DNA of 28,078 bases from Chloroflexi bacterium TSY (GCA_019217005.1 JAHBNG010000164.1:1-28078); one strand, 5' to 3'. Counted from the first letter of the stretch, positions 7,874 through 15,175 are shown. Notes: a model not told the origin generated them from the sequence alone. Translations and numbers: made by a program.

Positions 7874-9095
7874 TTATACCTTTATGCTTTTCTCGTTCTG
7901 AAAATGGGTATTTGCCATTCCTGTTTCAACTTGCACCTGCTCTGTTAGAATTGTGTTTGGTATCGATTCTGGCAGTTCAAGATATTTTTCTATCCATTGC
8001 CACGATATTAGCCACGGTTCCTCTCGCCAATGTTTTTCTAGTAGCGTTGCATATTGTCGAATGAGCAGTTCGACGCGTTCCCCCTGTTCCATGGTGGTTG
8101 GACCCACATCTAATGGTTTTGAGAATTGGATCTCTATGTGACCATTCAGATCCAAACTGACGAAGGCAGGAATAACAGCCGCCCCAGTCGTCAGTGCCAA
8201 ATCGGCAAACCCAGTTCGGAATTCATGGTGACGTTGACAGAAAGGTAAGGGCAGACCGCCACTCCCCCGATAACCATCGGGCAAAATATGCGCAACACCC
8301 CCATGGGCAAGTGCTTTTTTTGCCTGCATGACCTGTCGGGCAATTTCAAATGACACTGCAAACTTCGTCGTCTCGATGTTGCGTTTCTGAAATATCTTGT
8401 TGATCTGTCCAATATTTGTCTGTTTAGAGAAACCATTTTGGTTGAGCCAATGTCCAATCAACGAACTGAGCACCATATGTGCACGAGCCAGAATGATTCC
8501 CTTCCTTTCCTCCTGTGCTTTTTGTAGGTTCTCTTGACCACAAATGGTGACAAGCTGCTCGAATTCTGCCGGTGTACACCGTATCAAAATATCCATCCCC
8601 CAATGACGCCAGATCCGTCCCATTAAGCTATACTCAGTAGATCCAAATTTCAGGTTTAGAGAGAGAATTTGGGCTAATTAGTTGACATAAATACGTATTT
8701 GCCAGTCAATACCTAGCATTTACGTAAAATTTAAGCGATTTCTAGATATGAAATTGGCTGTTTTTGGCAACTGAGATCTGAAAAAATGGCCCCAAAATCC
8801 CTTCTCTCCCGACTGAAAATAGTCAAAAACGCCAAATTTGGATCTACTGATACTGAATAAACATCTTTAGAGCGACATCATCCAGTCCCACATCATAGTA
8901 GAATTTGCGCAGCATAGCGACCTCGTTGGCCCAAAAGAGTCTTTGTATCCAGCTTTGCCCACAGAACCAAATGACGAGTCTATGCACGAGATGATAGAGC
9001 AAAACCACCCCGCCACAGAACGCAAAAAGTTGATAAATTTGCTGCCAAATTGTCTTAAAAAATGGTATAATTAAAGATGTCATAAGCCTATTCAT
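7874..9095 (-). pseudogene. HtrB/LpxL-type acyltransferase split by a MITE-like insertion
   Basis: The gene is present as two parts. The N-part (9095-8851) encodes a hydrophobic segment (LFAFCGGVVLLYHLVHRLVIWF) and ends in the stop TAG supplied by the insertion. The C-part (8633-7874) carries the acyltransferase core: ILARAH, then VAHILPDGYRGSGGLPLPF and RTGFADLALTTGAAVIPAF, which is typical of the HtrB/LpxL/PatA group that acylates glycolipids on the membrane inner face. Removing the 217-bp element and one TAC gives ...KMFIQYSLMGRIW... in one frame, for an intact protein of about 333 aa. The usual catalytic HxxxxD/E reads HMVLS here, so a serine sits where the acidic residue should be. The C-part could still be translated from an internal ATG at 8623 but would lack its membrane anchor. 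The start at 9095 is the first ATG; the ATG at 9080 is an alternative. Confidence 0.78.
8634..8850. mobile_element. 217-bp MITE-like element with 17-bp terminal inverted repeats
   Basis: TCAGTAGATCCAAATTT at 8634-8650 is the exact reverse complement of 8834-8850. TAC flanks both sides as a direct repeat. The element has no coding capacity. Excision with one TAC restores the acyltransferase reading frame, which proves that it is an insertion. The ends differ at one position (A for C) from the left end of the recombinase element at 10334-10350. The interior has TTGACA at 8682-8687, a perfect AAATACGTATTT palindrome at 8689-8700 and TTTACGTAAA at 8719-8728. Beyond the terminal repeats it shows no similarity to the recombinase element. 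Confidence 0.85.
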
Positions 9096-9142
9096 CAAGC
9101 AAAAGCCATTGCGTCTGCACCCGAGAATGAGTCGAGGACGGT

Positions 9143-10159
9143 CTACTGATATTCGGTCACTTTGTATATCGATACGAGTTCCGAAGTAGCTCTTTCTATC
9201 TCTTCTCTCAATCCAACATCTCTGATTTGTGGAAACTCCGGTAAAATGGTTTTTCTGTGCAGAGCCATGATAAGATTGCTCATGTAACGCTCCACGGCAA
9301 CTTGCCTCATGCGTAAGGGAAGATAGCGTTCGGGCACAATGCCCATCAGGGAGTCTAAATTCCCGGCGTAGTAGAATCTGTTCCAGAGTCGATTTAGATT
9401 TCCCTTAATCGAATATTGAGATGAATAGAGACGTCTTCCTGCTTTTGGAGCTTGATGTTGCCGATACCGGCTAAATCCGCCCAAATGAAGTAGGTCAGGC
9501 GAGTTCCAGAAAATCATATTTTCCCCTTGCGCCAAGAGAAGGAGGTTGAGCACTTTGCAGGTATCGTAACGCACTCTTTGTTGTCCTAACCCTGCTAATG
9601 TTTTTTGACACCGTTTCGGAACTCTGGGCCAGTCATATAAATCAAAGCCGATCGGTGAGGTGTGCAAAAAATCTGCGAGCACTTGATTGTCATAGATGGC
9701 GAAGTAACTACTCCCCAAGCAGAGACCCGTACGGGTGCTATGATATCGACCATGAATGACTGGTGAATCATCAGGCAGGATTTGCTCCGCGGGTTTGCAC
9801 CAGATTGGATTGCAGGAAAAGAATGCAGACCTGTCTCGCAGCCGAAGCTTGAGTGCCTCCACAAAATCGCCTGTCGCTAATATATCCGAATCCATAAAGC
9901 AGAAGTAGTCAGATGTTGTCTGTTCGTGCAAAAAGGCCAAAGCTTTCCCATGAGGGACCATCTTGCTCGTTGGCAGAGCCAGAAACTCAAGTCGGGAGCT
10001 GTTCGCGCAAAAGTTACGCAAGTAGCCGTGTTCACTCGTTGGACAGCCATTTGCCACCAATCGAAATGTGCAGTCTGACCAAGTTAATAGGCTATGCACC
10101 AAGGGGGCTAGATAGATAGCAGTACCTGGCGTATAGATAATGTTGAATGCAAACGACAT
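9143..10159 (-). CDS. GT-A type glycosyltransferase
   Basis: This 338-aa protein resembles GT-A fold (family 2/8-like) glycosyltransferases. It starts with a nucleotide-sugar-binding strand (MSFAFNIIYTPG), has FRLVANGCP, and carries the metal-binding DxD as YFCFMDSDIL with D90-S91-D92. A later WNSPDLLHLGGFSRYR segment may help bind the acceptor. It should act in the cytoplasm, adding a sugar to a lipid or glycan; donor and acceptor are unknown. No membrane segments were seen. AAGAGATA lies just before the ATG at 10159 and could serve as the ribosome site. It is upstream of and close to the acyltransferase gene (47 nt), consistent with one operon. No lesion was seen. Confidence 0.75.
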   Translation of the reverse strand: MSFAFNIIYTPGTAIYLAPLVHSLLTWSDCTFRLVANGCPTSEHGYLRNFCANSSRLEFLALPTSKMVPHGKALAFLHEQTTSDYFCFMDSDILATGDFVEALKLRLRDRSAFFSCNPIWCKPAEQILPDDSPVIHGRYHSTRTGLCLGSSYFAIYDNQVLADFLHTSPIGFDLYDWPRVPKRCQKTLAGLGQQRVRYDTCKVLNLLLLAQGENMIFWNSPDLLHLGGFSRYRQHQAPKAGRRLYSSQYSIKGNLNRLWNRFYYAGNLDSLMGIVPERYLPLRMRQVAVERYMSNLIMALHRKTILPEFPQIRDVGLREEIERATSELVSIYKVTEYQ

Positions 10160-10170
10160 GTTATCTCTTC

Positions 10171-10197
10171 GTGTTGCGTGTTACGTGTTGTGTGTTA
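10171..10197. repeat. GTGTT-type degenerate short repeats
   Basis: The stretch holds a tandem run of GTGTT/GTGTTA units just upstream of the glycosyltransferase start. It is low-complexity and may affect the leader. No further structure was seen between it and the recombinase element at 10330. Confidence 0.5.
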
Positions 10198-10329
10198 CCG
10201 GTAAAGAACATGATTGTGCTGCAAGATTCTATTGCCTTGTCAACGACAAAATGATGGATATTGTCATTCTGTTTGGCTACAGTCGCTTGCGACCGCCAGC
10301 GTGTGTTCCGATTTATTCTTCGATCCCAA

Positions 10330-10347
10330 AGACTCAGTCGATCCAAA
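10330..10347 (+). repeat. Outer 18-bp inverted repeat, left copy
   Basis: AGACTCAGTCGATCCAAA is matched perfectly in inverted orientation at 12470-12487. Positions 10334-10350 share 16 of 17 bases with the MITE end TCAGTAGATCCAAATTT. Confidence 0.85.
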
Positions 10348-10360
10348 TTTAAGCGGAGGA

Positions 10361-10384
10361 GGCGTTCTCTATTACACGCAGTAG
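10361..10384 (+). repeat. Inner 24-bp inverted repeat, left copy
   Basis: The repeat starts GGCGTTCTC and ends CACGCAGTAG, and is matched perfectly in inverted orientation at 12374-12397. It ends 36 bp before the recombinase start codon. It contains a short dyad (GCGT, 10-nt spacer, ACGC) that could be a recombinase core site. Confidence 0.85.
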
Positions 10385-10409
10385 GCCAAAAAAGGGGTAA
10401 AATAGCCCT

Positions 10410-10415
10410 AGGAGG
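10410..10415 (+). promoter_or_regulatory. Strong ribosome binding site of the recombinase
   Basis: A full AGGAGG lies 5 nt before the ATG at 10421. It fixes the start and indicates good translation. A TAAAAT at 10398-10403 could be a -10 box, but no convincing -35 was found. Confidence 0.7.
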
Positions 10416-10420
10416 CCAAA

Positions 10421-12364
10421 ATGAACCAAGAATTTAGCGCCGCAGTAACAGGATTCTGTGCCCATGTGAGAATGCTTTCTCCGCAAAGCGAAACTGTAAA
10501 ACATTACGAAAGTGACCTAAATCAATTTGGCCAGGTGATAGAAAAAAGGCCAAGAGAGATAGGTCGCCAAGAGATAACGACGTTTGTAACGGCGCAACTC
10601 GAAGCGGGGATGAGCAGTGCGACGGTCAATCGCAGAGTGGCAACGTTGAGCCGATTTTTCGACTACTTGGCGGATGAGGCAGAAGACGAAAGCTGGTCAA
10701 ACCCGGTGGTGTGGCGTCTACACCGACTGGATACAGGTTGCCATCTTCCCAGAGATATAGCGGAACGCATCGTCCGCCAGTTATGGGGGAGCGTGAGTCA
10801 AGGTCAGATAAGAGACCAAGTGATGTTGGCCTTGATGCTCGACGTTGGCCTGCGGGTGGGCGAAGTGTCGAAACTAGAGATGGGCGATATTGAAGCTGCC
10901 ATAAATCCGGACGAACTGTGGTCACTGCGCGTACGCGGCAAAGGGAACAAAGAGCGTCGAGTCTGGTTGACGCCAGAAACCACAGCGCTGTTGGTGAGCT
11001 ATATGGATGAGCGTCCTGATGCAGTCGATAGCCATCTGTTTCTGACTCGTCGTCACAAAGGCATCAGTGTCCGCGGAATCCAGGAGCGCCTCGATTATTA
11101 CCGTCAGCAAGCCGGACTCTCCGAGAACGAGGTCTCCTGTCATCGCCTGCGCCATACCTTCGCCAGACGAATGGCAGAGTCGCGTATGCCACTGCCTAGT
11201 CTCTCTCATTGGTTGGGCCACAGTCAATTGAAAACGACCCAGATTTACATCGATGGTGCCAATCCTGATATGCGAGCCGACTATGAAGCTGCTATGGAGC
11301 AGTTGTCTCGCCAAGCCGCATGCTCGGATATTGAAGGAACGACATCTGCAATAGAGACAGAGAATACTGTGCCTTCTGAACATCGCACAGTGGAGCCAGC
11401 TGTTGGCATCTGTTTGTCCGCTGATGAGATCCGTCAACGTCTCACCTCATTGCCGCTCTGGCTTCATCAACCCATCATCTCATTACTTCTCCACCAGCAA
11501 TTACGCTGGAAAGCCCTCTATCGGCGGGAACGAGCCCTTCAGTGGCTTGGCGAACTCCAACGCGGTTGGCAATGGATGCTCGACCAGCGCATGCTCTCCA
11601 GCTTATCCGAACTAAGACGGCGCGATCTCCAAGACTACATCACCCACCTATGTGACTTAGAGTATTCCGTCCATACCATCAATCATTTTATTTGTACCCT
11701 CAAGTGTTTTCTGCATTTTGCTGAAGAATGTGGCCAGTCGATCGCTCCGGCTTTATATCGCATTCAACGTCTCAAACGACCCACTACCTTACCTCGTCCG
11801 TTGCGCCAGCATGAATTTGCTCAACTTGAACAGTTCGTCTTAAACTCAACGGCTCAGAGCCTTTCTCCTTCCGACCTCCTTGACCGTGCTTGGTTTCTTA
11901 TTCTGGTTGATGCTGGGCTACGTATGGGCGAAGTGCAAGCTCTGCTCGTTCGAGATGCCAAATCCCATCGTGACCGTCGGTTGCCTGTTACCCAACGCAC
12001 TGCTCTTGCCATCGATGCCCATCTGCAACATCGCACCGATGACCTGGCTACTCATTCCCCGCTTTTACTACGCGATGGCTTACCTCTTCGAGCCAATTAT
12101 GTGCGCAACCATCTTCATGCCTTTGCCACCCGTTTGCTCAACAGTGGCCTTATGCCCATCACTACCTTGCAGAAACTCATGGGGCACACTCATATCGATA
12201 CCACCATGCTTTATGCACAGCTCTACGATGAAACCATTCAGCAGCATTATTTAGCCGCTATGGCTTCACATTCTGTTTACGCTATCCCTGAACCTGACCC
12301 CGCTATTTGGGGTCCCACTTTGGAGAATGCCTTTGAATCAACTTTTCAACAGCAACCACTTTAA
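10421..12364 (+). CDS. Double (tandem) tyrosine recombinase
   Basis: This 647-aa protein contains two tyrosine recombinases in series. Module 1 (about 1-295) has a core-binding domain (about 5-90) and a catalytic domain with R145 (DVGLRVGE), K174 (GKGNKERR), H241 and R244 (CHRLRHTFA), H267 (WLGHSQLKTT) and Y276, so the whole active site is present. A linker of about 50 residues follows. Module 2 (about 365-615) has its own core-binding domain (365-440) and a catalytic domain with R501 (DAGLRMGE), H589 (LMGHTHIDTT) and Y598, but the HxxR motif is replaced: RNHLHAFAT aligns with HxLRHTFAT and puts Leu565 at the second arginine. Module 2 is therefore probably an architectural or DNA-binding partner. 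Normal recombinases of this family have about 300-400 aa and assemble as tetramers; this one would supply a built-in pair. It is the only gene in an inverted-repeat-bounded element and opposes all its neighbours. Whether the reaction is inversion, excision or transposition is unknown. Confidence 0.9.
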   Translation: MNQEFSAAVTGFCAHVRMLSPQSETVKHYESDLNQFGQVIEKRPREIGRQEITTFVTAQLEAGMSSATVNRRVATLSRFFDYLADEAEDESWSNPVVWRLHRLDTGCHLPRDIAERIVRQLWGSVSQGQIRDQVMLALMLDVGLRVGEVSKLEMGDIEAAINPDELWSLRVRGKGNKERRVWLTPETTALLVSYMDERPDAVDSHLFLTRRHKGISVRGIQERLDYYRQQAGLSENEVSCHRLRHTFARRMAESRMPLPSLSHWLGHSQLKTTQIYIDGANPDMRADYEAAMEQLSRQAACSDIEGTTSAIETENTVPSEHRTVEPAVGICLSADEIRQRLTSLPLWLHQPIISLLLHQQLRWKALYRRERALQWLGELQRGWQWMLDQRMLSSLSELRRRDLQDYITHLCDLEYSVHTINHFICTLKCFLHFAEECGQSIAPALYRIQRLKRPTTLPRPLRQHEFAQLEQFVLNSTAQSLSPSDLLDRAWFLILVDAGLRMGEVQALLVRDAKSHRDRRLPVTQRTALAIDAHLQHRTDDLATHSPLLLRDGLPLRANYVRNHLHAFATRLLNSGLMPITTLQKLMGHTHIDTTMLYAQLYDETIQQHYLAAMASHSVYAIPEPDPAIWGPTLENAFESTFQQQPL

Positions 12365-12373
12365 CTTTTATGT

Positions 12374-12397
12374 CTACTGCGTGTAATAGAGAACGCC
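12374..12397 (-). repeat. Inner 24-bp inverted repeat, right copy
   Basis: This is the exact inverted match of 10361-10384, starting 10 nt after the recombinase stop codon. Confidence 0.85.
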
Positions 12398-12469
12398 GGT
12401 CACAGTCGAGTAACGCCGCATTAGAGAATGCTGCGCCATGCATGGCGACTCCGCGAATAAAAGACACAT
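12398..12469. repeat. Right-end subterminal region with palindromes and a diverged repeat copy
   Basis: This 72-bp segment has no counterpart at the left end. It contains GCATTAGAGAATGC (5-bp stem, 4-nt loop, about 12418-12431), which resembles part of the inner repeat (ATTCTCTAATG versus GTTCTCTATTA on the other strand). It also contains a perfect 14-bp palindrome CGCCATGCATGGCG at 12434-12447. It may hold additional recombinase binding sites or a terminator. Confidence 0.55.
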
Positions 12470-12487
12470 TTTGGATCGACTGAGTCT
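12470..12487 (-). repeat. Outer 18-bp inverted repeat, right copy
   Basis: TTTGGATCGACTGAGTCT is the exact inverted match of 10330-10347. The bases outside (ACAAG) do not repeat those outside the left end. Confidence 0.85.
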
Positions 12488-12605
12488 ACAAGAAAGATCA
12501 CGAGTGTGCTTTCACTCGATCAGCGAAGAATCCAACGTTCCAAAATATCTATCACTTTACACTTGACGGGACACTATTTTCCTATTTGCGAACTCATTTT
12601 TTCGA

Positions 12606-14033
12606 CTAGCCCAATTCACGGAGCTTGAAGCGCTGAATCTTACCGGTTGCCGTTTTGGGCAACTCATCTACATACTCGATCCAGCGTGGACATTTGTAGG
12701 CCGCTAAGCGTTGACCACAATGGGTGAGCAATTCTCTCGTCATCCCGACTGAGGGTGTCTGTTTGTCATGTAGACAGACAAAGGCTTTGGGTTTGAGTAA
12801 CCCATTTTTCTCTTCTGCACCAATCACCGCGCATTCTCGTACGGCAGAATGCGCGGTCAACACGCCCTCGACTTCAACGGGAGAGACCCAAAGTCCCCCT
12901 ACCTTCAGCATATCGTCGCCTCGCCCTGCGTGCCAGTGGTAACCGTCTGCATCCACATAATACTTGTCCCCGGTCACGAGCCACTCACCACGGAAAGTTT
13001 GGCGACTCTTCTCATATTGATGCAGATAGAAGAGGGCGATCGATTCTCCCTTGACCATCAAATTGCCGATTTGACCTGAGGGAACCTCTTCGCCTTCGTC
13101 GTCCACAATTTTTACTTCGTAGCCAGGAAAGGGTTTGCCGCTGCTGCCGGGTCGCACCTCGCCAGGTCGATTGGCCAGAAAGGTATGATAGCTCTCGGTG
13201 CAGCCGATCGTGTCCAAAATTTCCAATCCCGTTTTGTCATACCATTCCTGCCAGACCGAGGGGGGCAACGCTTCGCCAGCCGAAAGACAGAGCCGCAGCG
13301 AAGAAAGGTTGTACCGCTCCGCAAAATTGCGCATGGTCATCTTGACAATATAGGCTGTTGGCACGCTAATTAGAACCGTCGGCTGAAAGCGGTCAATCGT
13401 CTCCCAAACACCGCTTGCCATGCGTGGCGAACCGGAATAAAGTACACTGCTCGCTCCAACATACCAAGGAAAGACGAGGTTGCCGCCTAATCCATAGACA
13501 AAGAAGAGCTTGGCCACAGAAAATGTGCGGTCTGCCTCAGTGATCCCAAAGAGATTGCCCCCTGATAACTGGGCAATCAGCGGGTAGTCCTTATGCGCAT
13601 GGAGCACTCCCTTGGGTTCACCCGTCGTGCCGCTGGTATAGTGAAGCGAGCAAAAGTCATCCCGATGAGTTGGCTCGGCATCGATGATATAACGCGTATC
13701 TGTCTGTTGCATGATCTCTAGTGTACCAAGCAAAATAACCCGTTGGACCCTTTCTTCCGATGCAGCCAGGAGTAGATTGTAGGTGCAACGAGTGAACATA
13801 TCGAGTTGCTGAGTTGCATTTGCGTCCGCAGGAGGCCGCACAATGTGAATAATTGTGTCCATTCCTTGAACGAGTTGGTTTGTGGCTGTGGTATGATCAA
13901 GAGCACATTGCGTAAACGGAAAGTCTGTCTGGGCAGGACTCCGCTCTGTCATCAGTAGTTGATGATGCTCGGAAAGCCCCTTTGCTAAAAGACCGGCTAG
14001 ACGTGAGGTGGCAGAAGTAATCAAGAGCTTCAT
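12606..14033 (-). CDS. Chimeric protein: SDR-like N-terminus fused to a benzoate-CoA-ligase-like core
   Basis: Residues 1 to about 118 resemble the first third of an NAD(P)-binding epimerase/short-chain dehydrogenase (MKLLITSATSRLAG...MDTIIHIVRPP...NLLLAASEERVQRVILLGT), with no YxxxK site. From about residue 119 the protein becomes a benzoate-CoA-ligase-type adenylating enzyme: THRDD, the A3 loop YTSGTTGEPKG (132-142), SVAKLFFVYGLGGNLVFPW, the A5-like GCTESYHTF, the A7 segment (GRGDDMLKVGG) and the C-terminal lysine motif PKTATGKIQ. The ligase lacks its normal N-terminal region of about 150 residues with motifs A1 and A2. The reading frame is open throughout 475 aa, so this is a real fusion or a deletion joint near 13680. 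Activity as a CoA ligase is doubtful. The ATG overlaps the stop of the upstream PLP-enzyme gene (ATGA), which indicates translational coupling. Confidence 0.8.
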   Translation of the reverse strand: MKLLITSATSRLAGLLAKGLSEHHQLLMTERSPAQTDFPFTQCALDHTTATNQLVQGMDTIIHIVRPPADANATQQLDMFTRCTYNLLLAASEERVQRVILLGTLEIMQQTDTRYIIDAEPTHRDDFCSLHYTSGTTGEPKGVLHAHKDYPLIAQLSGGNLFGITEADRTFSVAKLFFVYGLGGNLVFPWYVGASSVLYSGSPRMASGVWETIDRFQPTVLISVPTAYIVKMTMRNFAERYNLSSLRLCLSAGEALPPSVWQEWYDKTGLEILDTIGCTESYHTFLANRPGEVRPGSSGKPFPGYEVKIVDDEGEEVPSGQIGNLMVKGESIALFYLHQYEKSRQTFRGEWLVTGDKYYVDADGYHWHAGRGDDMLKVGGLWVSPVEVEGVLTAHSAVRECAVIGAEEKNGLLKPKAFVCLHDKQTPSVGMTRELLTHCGQRLAAYKCPRWIEYVDELPKTATGKIQRFKLRELG

Positions 14034-15085
14034 CCCGATGCCCCCATTATATCTTGCACATATCCAAATAAGGCTGGGGCACCACCGGTATGCAAAAAGA
14101 TGACAGGTGTTTCAACGGGTAGCAATCCCATCTGAATATGTGCGATTAACCCTGACATCGCTTTGCTTGTATAGACAGGATCAAGCAGAATGCCCTCCGT
14201 CTGCGCAGCCAGATAAATCGTCTCAACCCCTGCCTCGGTGGGCACACCATATCGTTCACCTAAAAATCGATCGTCGCTATCAAAGTCATCAATTGTCAAT
14301 GTGGCTGGAAATCCCAACCTGGCAGCAGCCTGAGCGGCCATATCCACCATACTCTGAGTATTCTCCAGAGACCCGGGAAGCGGATTGAAGCCGCGGACCC
14401 GAATGGAGCTTTCCAGATATTTCAATCCAAGAACAAGTCCTGCTTGCGTTGTATCCGCTGCAGCCGTGTAGAGGTAGTCAGGCACAATCTGATATTCACG
14501 ACACTGTTGTACAATTTCTATCGCTGCTTCAGCGTAGGCAATCACATCCAAATCTATCGTCTCAGCCTGACGGGGATGATAAACCGTCTTACCTTTGCTA
14601 CGCAGTTGCCCTATCTTCGCTTGGATGGCAGATTGCTGTTTGTCACGATTGTTGTTCTCCAGGATCGTCACCTGGGCCCCAAACAGCCGCTGAAGTAGAT
14701 GGTTCCCCTGAATCTCCTTTTGATCAATCTCTCGTTCGGGCCGCAAGACGAGATGTAACTCCAGTCCGAGCTTGGCACAGGCTGCGGCCATTTGTCGACA
14801 ATAGTTTGACTGGACAGCCGCTCCTGTTACCACAGTGTCGGCTCCTTTGGTCAGAGCATCCGCCAAGCTAAATTCCAACATGCGCGTCTTGTTCCCCCCA
14901 AAGGCCAGACCCGTCAGATCATCACGCTTCATGTAAATCTCTGGCCCAGATAGATGCTTGCTCAACCGAGCCAGATTCTCAAACGGTGTCGGCAAAACGC
15001 CTAACGAGACACGAGGGAGTTGGGCAATGGCTTGTCTCAGTTTTTCTATTTTGTCCATGATAGGATTCCCAGCGATTTGGCTCAT
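14030..15085 (-). CDS. D-cysteine desulfhydrase / ACC deaminase-like PLP enzyme
   Basis: This 351-aa protein is a fold-type II PLP enzyme of the D-cysteine desulfhydrase and 1-aminocyclopropane-1-carboxylate deaminase family. Visible features are LPTPFENLARLS, YMKRDDLTGLAFGGNKTRMLE (PLP lysine likely Lys66), TGAAVQSNYCRQMAAAC and the C-terminal FLHTGGAPALFGY. The family usually breaks down D-cysteine or related beta-substituted D-amino acids to a keto acid and ammonia. The sequence cannot separate desulfhydrase from deaminase activity. The first ATG at 15085 was used; the ATG at 15058 (MDKIEKL) is as likely, since neither has a strong ribosome site. The gene overlaps the ligase-like gene by 4 bases. 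Confidence 0.85.
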   Translation of the reverse strand: MSQIAGNPIMDKIEKLRQAIAQLPRVSLGVLPTPFENLARLSKHLSGPEIYMKRDDLTGLAFGGNKTRMLEFSLADALTKGADTVVTGAAVQSNYCRQMAAACAKLGLELHLVLRPEREIDQKEIQGNHLLQRLFGAQVTILENNNRDKQQSAIQAKIGQLRSKGKTVYHPRQAETIDLDVIAYAEAAIEIVQQCREYQIVPDYLYTAAADTTQAGLVLGLKYLESSIRVRGFNPLPGSLENTQSMVDMAAQAAARLGFPATLTIDDFDSDDRFLGERYGVPTEAGVETIYLAAQTEGILLDPVYTSKAMSGLIAHIQMGLLPVETPVIFLHTGGAPALFGYVQDIMGASG

Positions 15086-15175
15086 CTATGGAAAAGGCCT
15101 TTCTTCCAGAAAGTGTTCCAATAGGCGATCAAACTGTCGAATGATCGGTGAATTGCACACTTTTGTCTGATGAGC

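Larger units (their letters stand above)
10330..12487 (+). mobile_element. 2158-bp tandem-recombinase element with nested inverted repeats
   Basis: An 18-bp perfect inverted repeat (AGACTCAGTCGATCCAAA at 10330-10347, its reverse complement at 12470-12487) bounds the segment. A second perfect inverted repeat of 24 bp lies inside (10361-10384 and 12374-12397). The only gene is the 647-aa double tyrosine recombinase, on the strand opposite to its neighbours. The layout is asymmetric: 13 bp separate the two repeats at the left end and 72 bp at the right. The outer repeat matches the ends of the MITE at 8634-8850. No clear target duplication was found. It sits between the CoA-ligase-like gene and the glycosyltransferase without breaking a gene. 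It could be a transposon-like element, an invertible segment, or both. Confidence 0.75.

Noticed and set aside
8682..8713. TTGACA plus a weak downstream box inside the MITE as a promoter.
   Set aside because: The -10 position has only a poor match, and the surrounding palindromes may create the resemblance.
13112..13373. Short frames on both strands inside the ligase-like gene and in other long genes.
   Set aside because: They overlap well-supported genes in other frames and have compositions typical of shadow frames.
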